From Campylobacter sp. RM5004 (GTDB lineage Bacteria; Campylobacterota; Campylobacteria; Campylobacterales; Campylobacteraceae): a DNA stretch of 64,000 bases. A model generated the notes under the pieces. It was given only the letters and a program-made list of their open reading frames with translations, did not search any database and was not told where the DNA came from. The number at the start of each line of letters is the position of its first letter. The first letter of the stretch is position 1. Made by a program: the position numbers and the translations under genes. The stretch spans positions 338,409-402,408 of the forward strand of contig NZ_CP059599.1 in assembly GCF_022369455.1 (NCBI RefSeq), given 5' to 3'. This document shows positions 55,017-64,000 of this stretch, piece after piece.

Positions 55017-58000
55017 CTAAATCAAATCTCTTTTATAAATGCTTTTTAGTTTTCTATCTAGTTTATAGCAAACTTCATAAATTGCTGGAATTGCAAATAA
55101 AGTAAGTATTGTAGAGCTTATTAGACCGCTAATTACCGCTACTGCCATAGGAGAGTTACTCTCATATCCTGCTCCATGAGAAATAGCTAGTGGAAGCATT
55201 GCAAAAATCATTGCTATTGTTGTCATTAAAATAGCTCTTATTCTGCTTTTGCCTGCTATTTTTAGAGCATGTTTAACTTCCATTCCATTATCGCATAGTT
55301 TGTTAGCAACATCAATTAATAAAATAGCGTTTTTACCAACCATTCCAAACAATAATATTAATGCAACCAACACAAACAATGAGAATGTATTTCCTGTAAT
55401 AAATAATCCCACGCAAGCTCCAGCAAAAGCAAGTGGCATAGTAATCATAATAACAAGTGGAACGATAAGGCTTTCATAAAGTGCAGCAAGAACTAAATAA
55501 ATCAAAGTAAATGCCAAAATCATAACAATAGCAAAGCCTATTATTGTTTCTTTCAATAAATCAATAAAGCCTGTAAAGGTATAGCTTACATTTGAATTAC
55601 CCAAAATCTTATCCATATTACTTTCAAGCTTAGCTTTAACTTCGCCTAAAGAGATTTTATCAGCACCTGCTGTAATTCTTACAGAGCGAGTTTTGTTAAG
55701 TCTATTTATGCTACTACTATCTTTTATAAGCTTAACATTTGCTATGCTTAATAGACTTATTATCCTACCATCCATTGTTTTAATTTGGATTTTTTCTAAG
55801 CTTTTTAAATCTTCTTTTTGTGGTTTGCTAAGTTGTAAATAAATATCTTTACTTCCCTTAACATCATCTAAAACTCCAGCATGTACATTTGCAAAAGAAG
55901 TTTGAATTACTTGGGCAAGTTCTTGGGTATTTACATTTAGTTTTCTTGCCTTTTCTTTATCTACAAAAACAGCTAAAACATCAGCATAAGCATCAATATC
56001 ATCAGTAATATCAACAACGCCTTGCAATTCGCTTAAAACATTTTTTGCTCTTCTACTAGCACTAATTAATGAAGCAAAATCATCACCTAATAATACAAAT
56101 TGTATAGGCTCATCAACTCCCGCTCCTTCAAATTTAGGTATTTCTAAAACTTTTATTTTTAAATCATCAAATACTAAATCTTTTCTTAGATTTGCTACAA
56201 CTTCTTTTTGTCTTATATCTCTTTGATTAAGTGGTTTTAGTTTTACATAAATTTTTGCTTTTTTTCTATCTTTTGCATCATCATATCCTATTAAAACATA
56301 AGCAAATTCTACATTTTTGTTTTCTTTAATTTTTTTAAGGATATTTAATGATGATTCTTCCATAGCTTCTATTGATAGGTCTTTTTTTGATTCAATTTGC
56401 ACTTGCAATTCGCTATCATCTTCCATAGGTAAAAAATCAAGTCCTATTTTTGGTGCTAAAGAAAACGACACAGCACATAAAACAAGGATTATTCCTATAA
56501 AAATCTTTTTATAATCTAAAATAGTATCAAGAGTATTTTCATACCAAAGTTCAAGTTTTTGAAAATATATTTCTGTTTTATCGTGAAATTTGCTTTCGTT
56601 TGTATTTAAAAATCTAGCACTTATAGTAGGGACTAAAAACACACAAACTAAAAACGAAATAATTACACCAAAAGCAACGCTCATTCCTAAAGCATTAAAA
56701 AATAAGCCTGAAATACTATTCATAAATGAAATCGGAATAAATACACAAAGTAAAACAACGCTAATGCTAAATACCGAAAAGGCAATTTCTTTAATACCAA
56801 CATAACTAGCCATTAAAGCGTTTTTTTCTGTTTTGATTTTTTTGCTTATGTTTTCTATAACAACGATAGCATCATCTACGAAAATACCTATTGATAGGGT
56901 TAAAGCGATTAAAGTTAAACGATTTAAATCATAGCCAAATAAATATATTAAGAAAAAGCTTGATATGATTGAAGTAGGTATTGCAATACTTGCAATGATA
57001 GTTGCACTAATATTTCTTAAAAATAAAAATACAATTAAAATTGTTAAAACTACACCCAAACACATATCAAAAACAACTTGCTTTATGTGTTTTAAGATAT
57101 TTTCTGATTTATCATATACGATTTCAAATTCTATATCTTTATGAAATTCTTTTATACCGACCAAAGCTTTTTTGATATTTTTTACTGCTTCTAAGCTGTT
57201 TTGACCTGCTATTTTTTTAAGCTCAAATAATACCCCGTTATCGCCTTTAAAATAAGCAAAGCTTTCTTTTGTATTGTAGTCTGTATTAATTTTAGCAACA
57301 TCTTTTAAAAATACACCCGGACTAACCCTTAATTCTTCTAATTCTTTTATGTTATTTGAATCAAAATATCCTTTTAGAGTTATATTTCTTGATTTGTTTT
57401 CAATATTGCCTAAATAGCTTTTAAAGTTTTGCATTTTGATAAGTTTTAAAATATCTAAAGAATTCAAATGATATTTATTTAACTCATCTAAGTCCAAATC
57501 TATTTTTATATTATTTTTTAAAAAACCTACCATTTTAACTTCACCAACGCCTTTTATGCGTTGAAAGTCGTTTTCTAAATCATCTTCAATTATTTGCATT
57601 AAAGCATTATCATCTAGTTCTTTTGAAGATACGAAAATACTCATAACAGCACCAGCATCACTTGATACTTTTTCTACACTTGGAGTAAATTCTAATTTCA
57701 TTTTTGATATTTTTTCACGAATATCATTTACTGCTATTTCAAGGTCTTTTCCTAATTCAAATTCCACAGCAATAACGCTTAAATTATTAAAGCTTTTTGA
57801 AGTGATTCTTTTTATTTGGCTAACGCCTGAGATTTGATTTTCTATCTTTTTTGTAACTTGAGATTCTACATAGCTTAAATCAGCATTTGCAAATGTAGTG
57901 ATTTTTACTAAAGGAATATCTACACTAGGATATAAGTTAATTGGCATTGTAAAAATTGAAATAACTCCAAATATTAACAAGCCTAAAAACGCCATTAATA

Positions 58001-58034
58001 TCGTAATCGGTCTATTTATCGCTAACTTTAACAT
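55017..58034 (-). CDS. cmeF: RND-type multidrug efflux inner-membrane transporter (CmeF-like)
   Basis: 1005 residues, the standard size for a hydrophobe/amphiphile RND pump, with 12 helices and two large periplasmic loops. The proton-relay motif is GIFVDDAIVVIENI (two Asp in helix 4), and MPLAFAGACVGLFITG and GMVGKNAILLIDVAN recur in the second half. It exports drugs, bile-like compounds and detergents in antiport with protons. Order cmeD-cmeE-cmeF matches the second RND operon of C. jejuni. Its 3' end lies in copy 2 of the tandem duplication. Confidence 0.9.
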   Translation of the reverse strand: MLKLAINRPITILMAFLGLLIFGVISIFTMPINLYPSVDIPLVKITTFANADLSYVESQVTKKIENQISGVSQIKRITSKSFNNLSVIAVEFELGKDLEIAVNDIREKISKMKLEFTPSVEKVSSDAGAVMSIFVSSKELDDNALMQIIEDDLENDFQRIKGVGEVKMVGFLKNNIKIDLDLDELNKYHLNSLDILKLIKMQNFKSYLGNIENKSRNITLKGYFDSNNIKELEELRVSPGVFLKDVAKINTDYNTKESFAYFKGDNGVLFELKKIAGQNSLEAVKNIKKALVGIKEFHKDIEFEIVYDKSENILKHIKQVVFDMCLGVVLTILIVFLFLRNISATIIASIAIPTSIISSFFLIYLFGYDLNRLTLIALTLSIGIFVDDAIVVIENISKKIKTEKNALMASYVGIKEIAFSVFSISVVLLCVFIPISFMNSISGLFFNALGMSVAFGVIISFLVCVFLVPTISARFLNTNESKFHDKTEIYFQKLELWYENTLDTILDYKKIFIGIILVLCAVSFSLAPKIGLDFLPMEDDSELQVQIESKKDLSIEAMEESSLNILKKIKENKNVEFAYVLIGYDDAKDRKKAKIYVKLKPLNQRDIRQKEVVANLRKDLVFDDLKIKVLEIPKFEGAGVDEPIQFVLLGDDFASLISASRRAKNVLSELQGVVDITDDIDAYADVLAVFVDKEKARKLNVNTQELAQVIQTSFANVHAGVLDDVKGSKDIYLQLSKPQKEDLKSLEKIQIKTMDGRIISLLSIANVKLIKDSSSINRLNKTRSVRITAGADKISLGEVKAKLESNMDKILGNSNVSYTFTGFIDLLKETIIGFAIVMILAFTLIYLVLAALYESLIVPLVIMITMPLAFAGACVGLFITGNTFSLFVLVALILLFGMVGKNAILLIDVANKLCDNGMEVKHALKIAGKSRIRAILMTTIAMIFAMLPLAISHGAGYESNSPMAVAVISGLISSTILTLFAIPAIYEVCYKLDRKLKSIYKRDLI
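57747..57764 (-). repeat. Dispersed 18-bp repeat-like sequence inside cmeF
   Basis: Minus strand reads GAATTTGAATTAGGAAAA, 16 of 18 to consensus, coding for EFELGK. The peptide is common at this place in RND pumps, so chance is more likely here than for the other copies. Confidence 0.4.
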
Positions 58035-58766
58035 TTATTTACCTGTAATTATATAGCCTTCACCAAATGAGCCTATTTTTAAATCTTTTGCTAAAACCTC
58101 AGCATAAACCTTTCTAGTTTTTACATCTATGCTAGGATAAACTTTACTTATTTTTCCACTTGTTTTTAATCCATCAATTATATACTCGTAAGTATCTCCT
58201 ACTTTTACTTCATTTATATATTTTTCATCAAAACTCAAAAGCAATTTAACATCAGGATAAGAATCAAGTATAAAAAGTGCTTGAACAGGACTTGCTACAC
58301 CTTCACCTAATTCTATTAGTTTTGCAGTGATTAAGCCATTAAATGGAGCTTTAAGCTTTTTTTGAGAGATTATTGTTTCGTATTTTTTACTAGCCATATT
58401 AGCTGATTTTAATCTTTGTTCTGCTTCGTTTTGTTTAAAGTTAATCTCATCTAAGGTTTGTTCGTTTAGAACTGATTTTACTTGTTGATATCTTTGCTGT
58501 GTGCTTGTAGCTAGTTTTAATGCTTTGCTTGCTAGGGTTTGTTGCACTCTTGCTTCTTCTAAACCAACTAATTCTAAGTTATGATCTAGCTCTAATAAAA
58601 CATCTCCTTTTTTTACATATTGTCCAATTTCTACATTTATTTTATTTACAATACCAAGTGCTTGCATTGATAATTTCGCACTCTTTTGAGCCACTACATC
58701 AAAACTTGCATAAATTGGTTCAGCATACAAATTAAAAGCTATACATAAAAATAATAATTTTTTCAA
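58035..58766 (-). CDS. cmeE: Periplasmic adaptor (membrane-fusion) protein of the efflux pump
   Basis: 243 residues from a TTG preceded by AGGAGT, short for this family. Signal peptide, then VVAQKSAKLSMQALGIVNKI (lipoyl strand), a coiled-coil hairpin (about 70-130: EARVQQTLASKALKLATST), and LKAPFNGLITAKLIELGEGV. It bridges CmeF and the outer-membrane channel CmeD. The stop is adjacent to the cmeF start. Confidence 0.88.
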   Translation of the reverse strand: MKKLLFLCIAFNLYAEPIYASFDVVAQKSAKLSMQALGIVNKINVEIGQYVKKGDVLLELDHNLELVGLEEARVQQTLASKALKLATSTQQRYQQVKSVLNEQTLDEINFKQNEAEQRLKSANMASKKYETIISQKKLKAPFNGLITAKLIELGEGVASPVQALFILDSYPDVKLLLSFDEKYINEVKVGDTYEYIIDGLKTSGKISKVYPSIDVKTRKVYAEVLAKDLKIGSFGEGYIITGK

Positions 58767-58774
58767 ACTAACTC

Positions 58775-60031
58775 CTATAAATCAATAACAAAATCGCTAA
58801 TTTTTAAACCTTTATTATACAAAAGTTCTGCTTTTGTTATTTCTAATTTTGCCTTAACAAAGCTAAGTTTTGCTAAAGCACCTTGAGAACTCTCTAAAGC
58901 GTTTAAATATTCTACATAGCTAACAAGTCCAGCTTCATATTTTTTAGCAATACTGCTAAAAGCAAGTTCGCTAGCTTGTAATACTTTTTCGTTTGCAATT
59001 ATTTCTTCTTTTAAATTATCAATCTTTAAATTTAATAATTTTTCTTTTTCACTAGCATTTTTTTTACTAAACATATAAAGTTCTTTAGCGGAAAGCGAAG
59101 TGAGTTTTGCGCTCTCATAAGCTTTTTTATCGGCTCCAAAAGCAAAAATATTCCAAGAAAACCCTATAAATAATACATTTGAAAACATTTTATCTTTTAA
59201 TCTTCCAGTAAGCTTGCTATTAAAAGGAGTATAAATTGCATAGCCTATATTGTTTTTACCAAGTCCTGTGATATTTTTAGCAAAAATTATAGGTTTAAAA
59301 CCTGCTAAAGATAATTCTTTGTTTAACTCCCCCATTTCATCTTTTAAGGCACTAATTCTTACATCATAAGAATTGTTTTCTTTATCATTTAAAAGAACTG
59401 CACTACCTTTTAAAGGTTTATAATGCTCGTTTGTAATTAGATAAATATTACTTAAAATTTCATCTTTTTGATAATTTAAATTTTGTAATTCGTTTTTTAC
59501 TAATTCAAGTTTTGCTCTAAAAATTTCTAGCTCATCATCAGGCCTTAAACCTACTTGATTTAATTTTTCTAATCTATTCAAACTAGCTTTTAAATATTCA
59601 ATATGCTTATTTTTATATTCAATATTTTGGGCTAGTGCTAAGTAAGAATAATATAAGCTTACTAATTTTAATTCTAGTTCATTTTTTATTTTTTCTTCTT
59701 CTAATTTGTTTAGCTCATAATCTTTTTTGCTTAATTTTATATTTTGCTCTCTTTTGCCATCATATATTAAAGCATCAACTGAAATACTAGAGCTTAATAT
59801 ATTGTTTGGATTTACTAAGTATTTATCCAAATCAAAAGAAACAAAGCCACCTTGTAAGCTAACGCTTGGGTAATATTTGTATTTTATGCTCTCAAAGGTT
59901 TTTTCTTTGCTTTGTGTTTCGTAATTTTTAGCTTTTAGTTGCTCGTTGTTTTCTATGCTTTTTAGCATAAGTTGTAAATTACCAGCACAAAGTGCGCAAG
60001 ACATTAGTAAAGATAAAGATAATTTTTTCAT
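58775..60031 (-). CDS. cmeD: TolC-like outer-membrane efflux channel
   Basis: 418 residues. A signal peptide (KKLSLSLLMSCALCAG), possibly lipidated at a cysteine, leads into long alpha-helical segments with heptad content (about 85-200, 300-410) and YEAGLVSYVEYLNALES, the repeat helix motif of TolC-type channels. It is first in cmeDEF. The gap to fliP is 8 bp, so it may be transcribed from the fliP promoter. Confidence 0.88.
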   Translation of the reverse strand: MKKLSLSLLMSCALCAGNLQLMLKSIENNEQLKAKNYETQSKEKTFESIKYKYYPSVSLQGGFVSFDLDKYLVNPNNILSSSISVDALIYDGKREQNIKLSKKDYELNKLEEEKIKNELELKLVSLYYSYLALAQNIEYKNKHIEYLKASLNRLEKLNQVGLRPDDELEIFRAKLELVKNELQNLNYQKDEILSNIYLITNEHYKPLKGSAVLLNDKENNSYDVRISALKDEMGELNKELSLAGFKPIIFAKNITGLGKNNIGYAIYTPFNSKLTGRLKDKMFSNVLFIGFSWNIFAFGADKKAYESAKLTSLSAKELYMFSKKNASEKEKLLNLKIDNLKEEIIANEKVLQASELAFSSIAKKYEAGLVSYVEYLNALESSQGALAKLSFVKAKLEITKAELLYNKGLKISDFVIDL

Positions 60032-60039
60032 ATTTTTTC

Positions 60040-60774
60040 CTAAGTAAAACTTTTAACCAAATTGCCTATTAATAGATTCCAACCATCAACCAATACAAAT
60101 ATTAGTATTTTAAATGGCAAGGATATCATTACAGGTGGTAACATCATCATACCCATAGCCATAAGAACTGATGATACAACCATATCAATCACTAAAAACG
60201 GCAAGTATAATAAAAACCCTATCTCAAATGCAGTTTTTAACTCGCTTATCATAAAAGCAGGAACTAAAGTAACTAAGCTTACATCATCTATGCTTTTAGG
60301 ATTTTCTAGGTTTCTTAAGCGATAAAATAGTGCTAAATCTTTTTCCCTTGTATTTTTTAGCATAAATTCTTTAAATGGTTTAGTGCTAAGCTCGAATGCT
60401 TCTTCATATCCGATTTGCTCTTCTAAATAAGGCTTTATTCCTATTTCGTAAGACTTACTTGCTGCTGGTTGCATTATAAAAAATGTAATAACAAGTGCAA
60501 GCGAGATTAAAATCGTATTTGGTGGCATAGCTTGAGTTCCCATTGCCTGTCTCATAAATGAAAACACGATAATAAGCCTTAAAAACGAAGTACAAACAAA
60601 TATTATGCTAGGTGCAAGTGCTAGTATCGTTAGAACTATTACTACATTTAGCGTTGTTACTAGTTGGCTTGGGCTTTCGGGTGCGCTTAGATTTAGATTT
60701 AGCGTTGGCACACTAAGTGGTGCCTCAGCATAAATTAACACTGAAAATAAGCATAATAGCAGTAATTTTTTCAC
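60040..60774 (-). CDS. fliP: Flagellar export gate protein FliP
   Basis: 244 residues from the GTG at 60774, preceded by AAGGAA at good spacing; the longer ATG frame at 60810 has no RBS and would push the signal peptide inwards. MKKLLLLCLFSVLIYA is the cleaved signal. The FliP/type III signatures FSFMRQAMGTQAMPPNTILI and SDLKTAFEIGF-like SELKTAFEIGFLLYLPFLVIDMV are intact. It forms the export gate with FliQ and FliR. It is divergent from glmU, as in C. jejuni. Confidence 0.96.
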   Translation of the reverse strand: MKKLLLLCLFSVLIYAEAPLSVPTLNLNLSAPESPSQLVTTLNVVIVLTILALAPSIIFVCTSFLRLIIVFSFMRQAMGTQAMPPNTILISLALVITFFIMQPAASKSYEIGIKPYLEEQIGYEEAFELSTKPFKEFMLKNTREKDLALFYRLRNLENPKSIDDVSLVTLVPAFMISELKTAFEIGFLLYLPFLVIDMVVSSVLMAMGMMMLPPVMISLPFKILIFVLVDGWNLLIGNLVKSFT

Positions 60775-60847
60775 CGATTTCCTTAAAGAGTTTTTAAAAA
60801 TATTATCCAAAACTTGCTAACATTTTCTTAAAATCAAAAGGAAAAAT

Positions 60848-62134
60848 ATGAAAAAAAGTGTTGTTATTTTAGCAGCTGGGTTTGGAACTAGAATGAATTC
60901 AAATCTTGCAAAGCCTTTGCATACAATTTGTGGAAAATCTTTAATAAAAATCATCGTTGAAAATGCTTTAAAATTAGCAGATGATGTAACGCTAATACTT
61001 CATCATCAAGCTGAAAACATAAAAGAGCATTTAAAAGACTTTAATAATCTAAATTACATCTATCAAGATATGACAAATCATAAAGGAACAGGTGGAGCTT
61101 TAATTTCTTATGAGCCAAAAAATGATGAGGTTTTAATCTTAAATGCTGATATGCCATTAATTACACTAAAAAGCTTAGAAATAATAGCTAATACAAAAGC
61201 AGATATTGTTCTTAGCACTTTTAATAAATTTGAAAAAAATGCTTATGGAAGAGTAATTAAAGAAAATAACAAAATCACAAAAATAGTAGAGACAAAAGAT
61301 GCAAACGATGAAGAGCTAAAATGCACTTTATGCAATGCAGGAATATATAAAATGAGTAAAAATGTATTAAAAACATATATTCCAAAGCTAAATAATAACA
61401 ACGCTCAAAAAGAATACTACATAACAGATGTTATAAAAATGGCAATTGATGATGGCTTAATGCTTTGTGAATGTGTATTTGATGAGCTTGAGTTTTTAGG
61501 AATTAATAATAAGCTAGATTTAGAACTAGCTGAGAATATTATGCAAGATAGAATTAAAAATGAGCTTTTAATAAATGGTGTTATTATGCATAATAAATCA
61601 AGTATTTTTATTGAACTTGATTGTGAGATTAGTAATGATTGTGAGATTGAAAGCGGTGTTGTTATTAAAGCTAATTCTAAGATTAAAAACTCAAAAATAT
61701 TAGCAAATAGTATTATAGAAAATAGCATAATAGAAAACTCAAGCATAGGACCAATGGCAAGAATTCGTCCAAAATGCGTTATAAAAGAAAGTAAAATCGG
61801 TAATTTCGTAGAATGTAAAAATGCAAAACTTGAAGAAGTAAAAGCAGGGCATTTAGCGTATTTAGGTGATTGTGAGATTAGTAGTGGGGTAAATATTGGC
61901 TGCGGTGTAATTATTTGTAATTACGATGGAAAGGCTAAACATATAAGCAAAATCGGTAAAAATGTTTTCGTAGGCTCAAATGCAAATCTAATAGCGCCTA
62001 TTAGTATTCCTGATGATACTTTAATTGCAGCAGGTAGCACGATAAGTAATAAAGATGCTAAGAAATTAGTGGCAAAAGATTTATTTTTAGAGCGTAGCAA
62101 GGGCGTGATTTTTAATAATTTTAAGGATTTTTAA
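60848..62134 (+). CDS. glmU: Bifunctional N-acetylglucosamine-1-phosphate uridyltransferase / glucosamine-1-phosphate acetyltransferase
   Basis: 428 residues. The pyrophosphorylase domain starts VVILAAGFGTRMNSNLAKPL, with NADMPLITLKSL. A left-handed beta-helix fills the C-terminal half (about 230-420; GVVIKANSKIKNSKI, IGPMARIRPKC, GCGVIICNYDGKAKH). It makes UDP-GlcNAc for peptidoglycan, LOS and glycoproteins. A single base overlaps coaBC. Confidence 0.96.
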   Translation: MKKSVVILAAGFGTRMNSNLAKPLHTICGKSLIKIIVENALKLADDVTLILHHQAENIKEHLKDFNNLNYIYQDMTNHKGTGGALISYEPKNDEVLILNADMPLITLKSLEIIANTKADIVLSTFNKFEKNAYGRVIKENNKITKIVETKDANDEELKCTLCNAGIYKMSKNVLKTYIPKLNNNNAQKEYYITDVIKMAIDDGLMLCECVFDELEFLGINNKLDLELAENIMQDRIKNELLINGVIMHNKSSIFIELDCEISNDCEIESGVVIKANSKIKNSKILANSIIENSIIENSSIGPMARIRPKCVIKESKIGNFVECKNAKLEEVKAGHLAYLGDCEISSGVNIGCGVIICNYDGKAKHISKIGKNVFVGSNANLIAPISIPDDTLIAAGSTISNKDAKKLVAKDLFLERSKGVIFNNFKDF

Positions 62135-63297
62135 TGAGAGTATTATTATGCGTTAGTGGTAGCATTAGCTTTTATAAAAGCTTTGAGCTTATTTCAATGT
62201 TTAAAGAAGCTGATATTAAAGTAAAAGTTTTATTAAGCGATGGAGCTTTAAAATTTGTAAACCCTATATCTTATGAAGCTTTATGTGAAAGCGTTTTAAC
62301 AAGTGATAATGAAAGCTGGGAAAATGATAAAAATCATATAGCTTTTTCTAAAGATTGTGATGTTGTGGTTTTTGCACCTGCTAGCGTAAATAGTATAAAC
62401 AAACTTGCAAATGGTATTTGTGATAATGTATTTTTAAGCACATTGATTGCATCAAATAAACCTTTAATAATAGCACCAGCAGCAAATACTAATATGTATT
62501 TATCAAGCCAAACTCAAAAAAGTTTAGAATATCTTAAAAGTTGTGGAGCTAAGATAATTAAGCCTATTTCTAAGACTTTAGCGTGTGGGGAATTTGGAAT
62601 AGGAGCTTTAGCTAATACAAAAGATATTTTCTTAGCTACTTTAAAAGAGATTTATAAAGATAAATTCTATATAGGAAAAAATATATTAATCACAGGTGGT
62701 GGCACTAGAGAGAGCATAGATTTAGTTAGAAATGTAGGAAATTATTCAAGTGGAACTATGTCTGATGCACTTGCTAAACAAGCTTATTTAAGGGGTGCTA
62801 ATGTTGTTTATTTAAAAGCTAGATGCGAAGCTATTAATAAAGAAAACTTCACACAATTAAGCTATGATACTAGTGCTGAGCTTTGGGAATTAATGCAAGA
62901 ATATAAAGAATTTGATTATTTATTTATGTGTGCTGCTGTTAGTGATTTTATTCCGATTAAGCAAGAAACAAAACTAAAAAGAGATGAGTTTAGCGATGAG
63001 CTTTGCATTAAAATTAAGCCTAATATAGATTTAGTTGCTAATTATAATTTCACAGGTAAAAAAATAGGCTTTAAGCTTGAATGTGATGAAAAAATAGCTT
63101 ATTTGAATGCAAAAAAAGCTCTTGTAAATAAGGGTTTAAGTTTGCTATGTCTTAATATTTTAGGAGAACATACTCAATTTGGCTCAAGTAAAAATGAAAT
63201 ATTTTTCTGCGATTATTCAGGTATTAGCGAAGGATTTTACGATACTAAAGAAAACTTAGCAAAAATTATTTTTGATAGAGTAAAAGCTGATGTTTAA
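62134..63297 (+). CDS. coaBC: Phosphopantothenoylcysteine decarboxylase / synthetase CoaBC
   Basis: 387 residues. The flavoprotein CoaC domain (CVSGSISFYKSFELI, FAPASVNSINKLANGICDN, APAANTNMY) is followed by CoaB (KNILITGGGTRESIDLVRNV, SSGTMSDALA, MCAAVSDF). The enzyme turns phosphopantothenate into phosphopantetheine for CoA. It overlaps both neighbours by a few bases. Confidence 0.95.
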   Translation: MRVLLCVSGSISFYKSFELISMFKEADIKVKVLLSDGALKFVNPISYEALCESVLTSDNESWENDKNHIAFSKDCDVVVFAPASVNSINKLANGICDNVFLSTLIASNKPLIIAPAANTNMYLSSQTQKSLEYLKSCGAKIIKPISKTLACGEFGIGALANTKDIFLATLKEIYKDKFYIGKNILITGGGTRESIDLVRNVGNYSSGTMSDALAKQAYLRGANVVYLKARCEAINKENFTQLSYDTSAELWELMQEYKEFDYLFMCAAVSDFIPIKQETKLKRDEFSDELCIKIKPNIDLVANYNFTGKKIGFKLECDEKIAYLNAKKALVNKGLSLLCLNILGEHTQFGSSKNEIFFCDYSGISEGFYDTKENLAKIIFDRVKADV

Positions 63298-63865
63298 TGA
63301 TGTTTTGCCGATTAAATTTAAAGTCTTAGACAAGATGGTGTTTAATCGCTATAAATTATTAATCGGTAAAAAAGAATTAACAACAAAATCAAGCATAGAG
63401 CTTGAGCCAAATACTTATTATTTGGCTGAAATTTATGATAAATTAGTTTTTAAAAATCTTCAAGCTGATAAGGTTTTTGCTTATATTGATTATGATTGTT
63501 TTGAGTTGTTAAAAATCGCTTTTAGAGATGATTTTAAATATACTCTTATTAATTCTTTACTTCAAACTAACAAAAAAGCTGATTATGATTGCTATAAAAC
63601 CATGCTTTTTGCATTAAATGAAGATATTTTGTATCTTCCATGCTTACTTGAAAATAAGCCTATTTTAATTGAGTATAGGAAGAAAAAGAATGAATTAGCG
63701 ATTTATTATGATGTTTTTGCTAAATTAAGTTTAAATTTAAATACTAATAAAATAATAACTAGTTTTTCTAAAGTTAAAGAAATCTGCTTAAATTATTCAA
63801 ACAATGTGGAAATTTCACCTTATAAAGACGATTTTTTTAGCCTTAGTTTTAAAGGAAAATTATGA
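63290..63865 (+). CDS. Conserved hypothetical protein between coaBC and uppS
   Basis: 191 residues that I cannot assign. There is no signal peptide and no membrane helix, and the sequence looks like a soluble alpha/beta protein ([20 protein letters not shown] at the start, [14 protein letters not shown]-like segment mid-protein). As I recall, an unassigned gene occupies the same place in C. jejuni (Cj0823). The overlaps with coaBC (8 bp) and uppS (4 bp) make it part of the operon. Function not inferred. Confidence 0.75.
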   Translation: MFNDVLPIKFKVLDKMVFNRYKLLIGKKELTTKSSIELEPNTYYLAEIYDKLVFKNLQADKVFAYIDYDCFELLKIAFRDDFKYTLINSLLQTNKKADYDCYKTMLFALNEDILYLPCLLENKPILIEYRKKKNELAIYYDVFAKLSLNLNTNKIITSFSKVKEICLNYSNNVEISPYKDDFFSLSFKGKL

Positions 63866-64000
63866 ATAATTTAAATCATTTAGCCATTATCATGGATGGT
63901 AATGGAAGATGGGCTAAAAATCAAGGATTATTAAGAAGTTTCGGTCACAAAGCAGGTGCTAAAACAATAGAAAAATTAGCAAAAGTTTGTATAGAAGAAA
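63862..64000 (+). CDS. uppS: Undecaprenyl diphosphate synthase, 5' part only
   Basis: The first 46 codons are visible before the window ends. [16 protein letters not shown] contains the Mg-binding aspartate and the substrate loop of cis-prenyltransferases, and [14 protein letters not shown] follows. The enzyme makes the C55 lipid carrier for peptidoglycan and LOS. The ATG overlaps the previous stop (ATGA). Confidence 0.93.
   Translation, partial: MNNLNHLAIIMDGNGRWAKNQGLLRSFGHKAGAKTIEKLAKVCIEE

Larger units (their letters stand above)
54871..55098. repeat. 228-bp tandem duplication, copy 2
   Basis: Copy 2 holds a second version of the recO end (KVFSKKL and stop, 54871-54894), three 18-bp repeats, and the functional 3' end of cmeF. 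Confidence 0.95.

Noticed and set aside
60775-60810. Upstream ATG start for fliP
   Set aside because: No RBS, and it would add 12 polar residues before the signal peptide; the GTG at 60774 has AAGGAA and gives 244 residues.
57111-62613. Repeat-like sequences at 57118 (cmeF) and 62595 (coaBC)
   Set aside because: Only partial matches; the coaBC one codes for the conserved CGEFGIGAL motif.

Overview
The window is a low-GC, gene-dense chromosomal segment from a member of the Campylobacterota, most probably a Campylobacter species other than C. jejuni. Gene content and order match several C. jejuni blocks known to me (SPFH protein-ilvE; nth-peb4-fba and the two genes after it; yajC-secD-secF-leuS-lptE; folC-mfd; rplU-rpmA-obg-fmt-birA-parA-parB-atp-tol-pal; fliP-glmU-coaBC-uppS), but the blocks are joined in a different order and some internal genes are missing. 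Other lineage marks are the futalosine-pathway gene mqnA, a CosR/HP1043-type regulator, a CmeDEF-type efflux pump, a split b/b' ATP synthase stalk and frequent TTG/GTG starts. No phage, insertion sequence, CRISPR array or rRNA was seen. One tRNA is present.

Layout. 1-6.8 kb: SPFH protein, ilvE, the msrPQ repair pair, mqnA, HU, tRNA-Met, a YihY-type membrane protein, a short ComEC and endonuclease III. 6.8-13.9 kb (+): chaperone PEB4, aldolase, a MotA/MotB (ZorA/ZorB-like) stator pair, then waaC-htrB-waaF packed end to end, and a cupin. 13.8-17.6 kb (-): a large secreted protein of unknown function, and a thiamine salvage operon (TPP riboswitch, pnuT, thiamine pyrophosphokinase). 17.7-30.2 kb (+): rpsO, ybeY, the Sec accessory genes, leuS, lptE, a diguanylate cyclase, folC and mfd. 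30.3-35.8 kb (-): ppx, a sensor kinase overlapping a CosR-like regulator, folB, plsY and a PilZ protein. 36-54.7 kb (+): ribosomal proteins, obg, fmt, birA, parAB, the F1Fo ATP synthase stalk and F1 genes, the whole Tol-Pal system, slyD, fabD, an MtnN-TtcA fusion and recO. 55-60.8 kb (-): cmeDEF and fliP. 60.8-64 kb (+): glmU, coaBC, a hypothetical gene and the start of uppS.

The most unusual feature is a dispersed 18-bp repeat, consensus GAATTTGAAWTMGGAATT with small variants. I find 22 copies in 64 kb, on both strands, about half between genes and half inside coding sequences. Two inverted pairs form long hairpins between convergent genes. Where the reading frame would turn the usual TAG of the repeat into a stop codon, the copy carries a different base. 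This distribution resembles the DNA uptake sequences of naturally competent Neisseriaceae and Pasteurellaceae, and the window also encodes ComEC. The function is an inference.

Other points of note are a 228-bp tandem duplication covering the 3' ends of the convergent recO and cmeF genes, an MtnN-TtcA fusion, a CosR-like regulator with an intact phospho-acceptor site next to a kinase, and the absence of any LOS outer-core genes between htrB and waaF.
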